9,114 nt of DNA, taken from Acidobacteriaceae bacterium (GTDB lineage: Bacteria; Acidobacteriota; Terriglobia; Terriglobales; Acidobacteriaceae). Of this stretch, positions 7,156 through 9,114 are shown one piece after another (the stretch's first letter is position 1; the number at the start of each line of letters is the position of its first letter). The notes under the pieces were generated by a model. That model did no database searches. It saw only the letters and a program-made list of their open reading frames with translations, and was not told where the DNA came from. The DNA lies in NCBI GenBank assembly GCA_030049955.1, contig JASIJX010000214.1:1-9114 (forward strand), given 5' to 3'. The position numbers and the translations under genes were made by a program.

Positions 7156-7489
7156 CGTGAACCCCTCCAGGGAAGTGCATCGAAGAAAGGTAAAGCTGTC
7201 CCAATCAAGGAGCGGGCTGCAGGATTCCCCCACCGCTCCACCACCGCAGATTCCCGTCCGGGGTCAATTCATCTTTTTCCCCCTTTGAAAAATGAAATAG
7301 AGCGAGCTCCGCCCCACAAGACTCGATCCTCCGAGCCGGTAGGTTGCGTGGACAATGTGTCGCATTAAGATAAAAACAGAAGGCCCATAAAGATATCGTG
7401 ATAAAACTTCCCACGATTCCGAATTTCTTTATCTTTCCCACGTTGCGAGATCACTCAGGACTTGTAGGTATGGGAAATGTCTCGAGAAA
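7156..7489. promoter_or_regulatory. Upstream region of the porin-urt-ure cluster
   Basis: About 330 bp with no supported gene, AT-richer in its distal half (7370-7440). As the only sizeable gap ahead of the cluster it should hold the main promoter, but no pair of sigma-70 boxes and no sigma-54 site stands out. It contains the porin ribosome binding site, an inverted repeat at 7209-7239, a weak AT-rich imperfect dyad at 7268-7296, and a GTG-initiated 78-codon minus-strand frame (7205-7441) with a hydrophobic N terminus but no good ribosome binding site, which I do not count as a gene. Confidence 0.35.
7209..7239 (-). repeat. Inverted repeat in the porin leader
   Basis: GGAGCGG (7209-7215) and its exact reverse complement CCGCTCC (7233-7239) flank a 17-base loop, about 55 bp before the porin start. 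It could form a hairpin in the leader RNA. There is no T-run on either side, so it is not a standard terminator. Confidence 0.4.
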
Positions 7490-7840
7490 AATGAAGAGGA
7501 GCAGTGGTTACTGCTAAATCCTGCGTGGGTGCGACCAGGCATATTTCAGATCGGGAAGCTTTGTGTATTCGCGCACCATTTCATGCGGCGCTCGGAAATT
7601 CCTTTCAAGTACTTCAACAAAGAGATCCTGGGGACACTACACCAAATTGCCCAAGATTCCAGCGTGAATGTGAGAGTGAGGCTCGATCCGGACATGGTGG
7701 GATTGGCCGACACAGTCTGCTCACACGATGAGTTGGATTACTGGTATGGCCGAAATTCAATGAAGACCTGTCATCGCTCCTGGCCAGAGTAACCGGTGAA
7801 GATTTTGGGGCAGGACGGTTGTCGTTTGACCTTCGCACCG

Positions 7841-7882
7841 AACGCACGCTTCATGGTTTTCAACGCACGCTTCATGGTTTTC
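7841..7882. repeat. Perfect 21-bp tandem duplication
   Basis: Two identical 21-bp units, 7841-7861 and 7862-7882, each containing CGCACGCTTCATGG. The length is a multiple of three, so it inserts seven codons without changing frame. It sits where the protein-like reading of the broken gene changes frame. Confidence 0.95.
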
Positions 7883-7971
7883 GAGGATAACTATTTGCAG
7901 ATGCCCATAATGATGCATCGCACCCGAGAGGCGCTCGATCAAACGATCAAGGCTTACCGAGAACTTGTATC

Positions 7972-7995
7972 GAAAGTGAAAGAGAAAGAGAAAGA
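7972..7995. repeat. Hexanucleotide tandem repeat
   Basis: GAAAGT followed by three GAAAGA units. In frame 2 of the broken gene it encodes a Lys/Glu-rich run (KVKEKEK). Confidence 0.8.
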
Positions 7996-8200
7996 CCCTG
8001 ATTCGCCGCTGCTAATTAATCTTTCCCTTGCGCTTCCCGGTTTGGAAACGCGACAGGCGTTCAAGGTGGCTTCGGCGATATATTCGAATTGTGGAGGAAG
8101 CTACCTCGCTTGCCCATGTAGCGTCGTCTGCGGTGATGCGGCCCCTCCCACAGCTGAACTCAGATTCGCGTTCAATTACTGGGCTTCCGCTAAGCAGTGA

Positions 8201-8757
8201 ATTTACGAGCTGGGACGTGACCAAATCCTGCGGAGAAAAGCTGGGATCGTCATGACCACCAGCCCCCGACTGTTTGACTCCTGATAAATGGGCTACTGTC
8301 CCGGGAATCGCCGCTTCACCACTGGTGTAGGAGAATTGGCGAGCAGCCGACTTAGCCGACTTTCGAATAGTAATCGGCCTCGATAAGTGACTTGGCGATA
8401 ATGCGCTTGTTCATTCACGGAGGTCGCCGATAAACCGGATAATCCCGCTGCTGTCGAGCACAACACCGAGAGAGTATCCGGCATTGTCTGCACTGGCGCA
8501 GGGATGTTCTCTTCACACCGTTTGCAGCGGATCGTGTATACGCTCAATTGTTAATGGAATCGCTAGGAGTTAACCAAATTGCCGGGAAGTTAACGGAAAT
8601 GTTGGACGGGTTCCACCCATCTCCCTCAGAGAGAGATTCAAACGACCCCTGCAGTGGGCCTTCGAGTGCCCTGACATTTAATTAATGACCCAGAATTACC
8701 GACAGTTATTCAGCAGATCCGAACATGAATTGCGCCGGCCTACACTACAACGCCCGA
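8201..8757. other. Region with no supported gene, downstream of gyrB
   Basis: About 560 bp. A minus-strand frame (8293-8547, TTG start, no ribosome binding site) begins MSVYTIRCKRCEENIPAPVQ, resembling the start of a zinc-ribbon protein (CxxC), but has only one later cysteine. It could be a remnant. Other items are a 9-bp tandem repeat AGCCGACTT (8345-8353 and 8354-8362), two GTTAAC palindromes 20 bp apart (8569-8574 and 8589-8594), and an imperfect 19-bp dyad ATCTCCCTCAGAGAGAGAT (8619-8637). I see no clear rho-independent terminator for gyrB. Confidence 0.4.
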
Positions 8758-9114
8758 TTAGATGTCCAGGTTTTTTACGTCCAGCGCGTTGTCCTCGATG
8801 AACTTTCGCCGCGATTCCACGTCCTCGCCCATCAGCGTAGTGAAGATCGAGTCGGTCTCCGCCAGGTCTTCGAGCTTGACACGCAGCAACGTGCGTCGCT
8901 CGGGATCCATGGTCGTCTCCCATAGCTGCGAGGAAGTCATCTCGCCCAGTCCCTTGTAGCGCTGCACCTGGTAGTCCTTTTTACCCTGCTCCACAATAAA
9001 GGCGAACAGTTCGCGCGCCGTCTGTTTCTCAATGGGCTCGCGCTGCACGCGCGCCGCGCGGCCGCCGGATTTGGCTTCCGCCCGTGTTTCGACGCTGCCC
9101 GGTGAAGGCGCACC
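8758..9114 (-). CDS. gyrB: DNA gyrase subunit B, C-terminal end (runs off the right edge)
   Basis: Last 118 residues of the ATPase/TOPRIM subunit of DNA gyrase, which introduces negative supercoils together with GyrA. The family signature QRYKGLGEM (51-59 of the visible part) and [15 protein letters not shown] (63-77) are unmistakable, followed by the TOPRIM-tail block [22 protein letters not shown] and the terminus DVKNLDI. The first 22 or so visible residues (Gly, Ser, Ala, Arg and Glu-rich) form a low-complexity charged linker before [21 protein letters not shown]. ParE is the main alternative, but the [13 protein letters not shown] form and the [10 protein letters not shown] tail favour GyrB. 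The frame is open to the window edge, so no start is visible. It is on the same strand as the urea cluster but about 1.6 kb away and not obviously linked in function. Confidence 0.95.
   Translation of the reverse strand, partial: GAPSPGSVETRAEAKSGGRAARVQREPIEKQTARELFAFIVEQGKKDYQVQRYKGLGEMTSSQLWETTMDPERRTLLRVKLEDLAETDSIFTTLMGEDVESRRKFIEDNALDVKNLDI

Larger units (their letters stand above)
7490..8200 (+). pseudogene. Broken unknown protein-coding gene
   Basis: Frame 2 is open from before 7490 to 8200 except for TAA at 7790-7792. The part from about 7496 to 7752 reads plausibly as protein (EEQWLLLNPAWVRPGIFQ..., then FMRRSEIPFKYFNKEILG, LDPDMVGLADTVCSHDELDYWYG). Between about 7753 and 7861 the protein-like reading moves to frame 1 (KFNEDLSSLLARVTGEDFG, LSFDLRTERTLHGF). 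It then returns to frame 2 after the 21-bp duplication (EDNYLQMPIMMHRTREALD, TIKAYRELVSKVKEKEKDPD, SPLLINLSLALPGLETRQAF). That pattern suggests two compensating frameshifts, or a nonsense mutation, in a decaying gene; assembly error is the alternative. The nearest usable start is GTG 7529 and no ribosome binding site is clear. The second half is rich in charged helix-forming residues. I do not recognise the family and assign no function. Confidence 0.4.

Noticed and set aside
7268..7296. AT-rich imperfect inverted repeat as a terminator
   Set aside because: The stem is nearly all A-T with a two-base bulge and lacks a GC-rich base and a proper T-tract. There is also no gene just upstream that would need it.
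7205..7441. 78-codon minus-strand frame with a hydrophobic N terminus, possible small membrane protein
   Set aside because: GTG start without a ribosome binding site, no recognisable family, and it fills the leader region where the porin promoter is expected.
7442..8757. CRISPR array, tRNA or insertion-sequence ends in the gene-poor region
   Set aside because: The repeats present are adjacent short duplications without spacers, no cloverleaf was seen, and no paired terminal inverted repeats with a transposase frame were found.

Overview
The window is about 9.1 kb of fairly GC-rich bacterial DNA. Every confidently identified gene lies on the minus strand. From right to left it holds the 3' end of gyrB, about 1.6 kb with no intact recognisable gene, and then a tight cluster: outer-membrane porin, urtA-urtB-urtC-urtD-urtE (urea ABC transporter), ureA, ureB and the start of ureC (urease). 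The GyrB tail, the OprP-like porin and the gene style would fit an Acidobacteriota-like soil bacterium, but no 16S rRNA or other decisive marker is present, so that assignment is a weak inference.

Layout. 8758-9114 is the last 118 codons of gyrB. 8201-8757 has no convincing gene. 7490-8200 carries a plus-strand reading frame that looks protein-like but is broken by a stop or two compensating frameshifts and by a 21-bp tandem duplication; I do not recognise its family. 7156-7489 is a non-coding upstream region before the porin. 6043-7155 is the porin, 4713-5948 urtA, 3776-4687 urtB, 2677-3774 urtC, 1877-2641 urtD, 1186-1890 urtE, 874-1176 ureA, 444-815 ureB. ureC enters at 447 and runs off the left edge after 149 codons.

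How the genes work together. The proposed path is urea entry across the outer membrane (porin, inferred from position only), capture in the periplasm by UrtA, ATP-driven import through UrtB/UrtC powered by UrtD/UrtE, and hydrolysis to ammonia and carbamate by UreABC in the cytoplasm. From urtA to ureC the genes overlap or are separated by 58 bp or less, with good Shine-Dalgarno sequences that relocate several starts: urtC to TTG, urtD to an internal ATG and urtE to GTG. They are therefore probably one transcription unit with translational coupling. urtE is followed directly by ureA, with no ureD between them.

Nothing here looks like a wholly new system. The points most worth a second look are the outer-membrane-to-urease arrangement, the broken unknown gene at 7490-8200, and the short tandem duplications, one of which duplicates the ureA stop codon.
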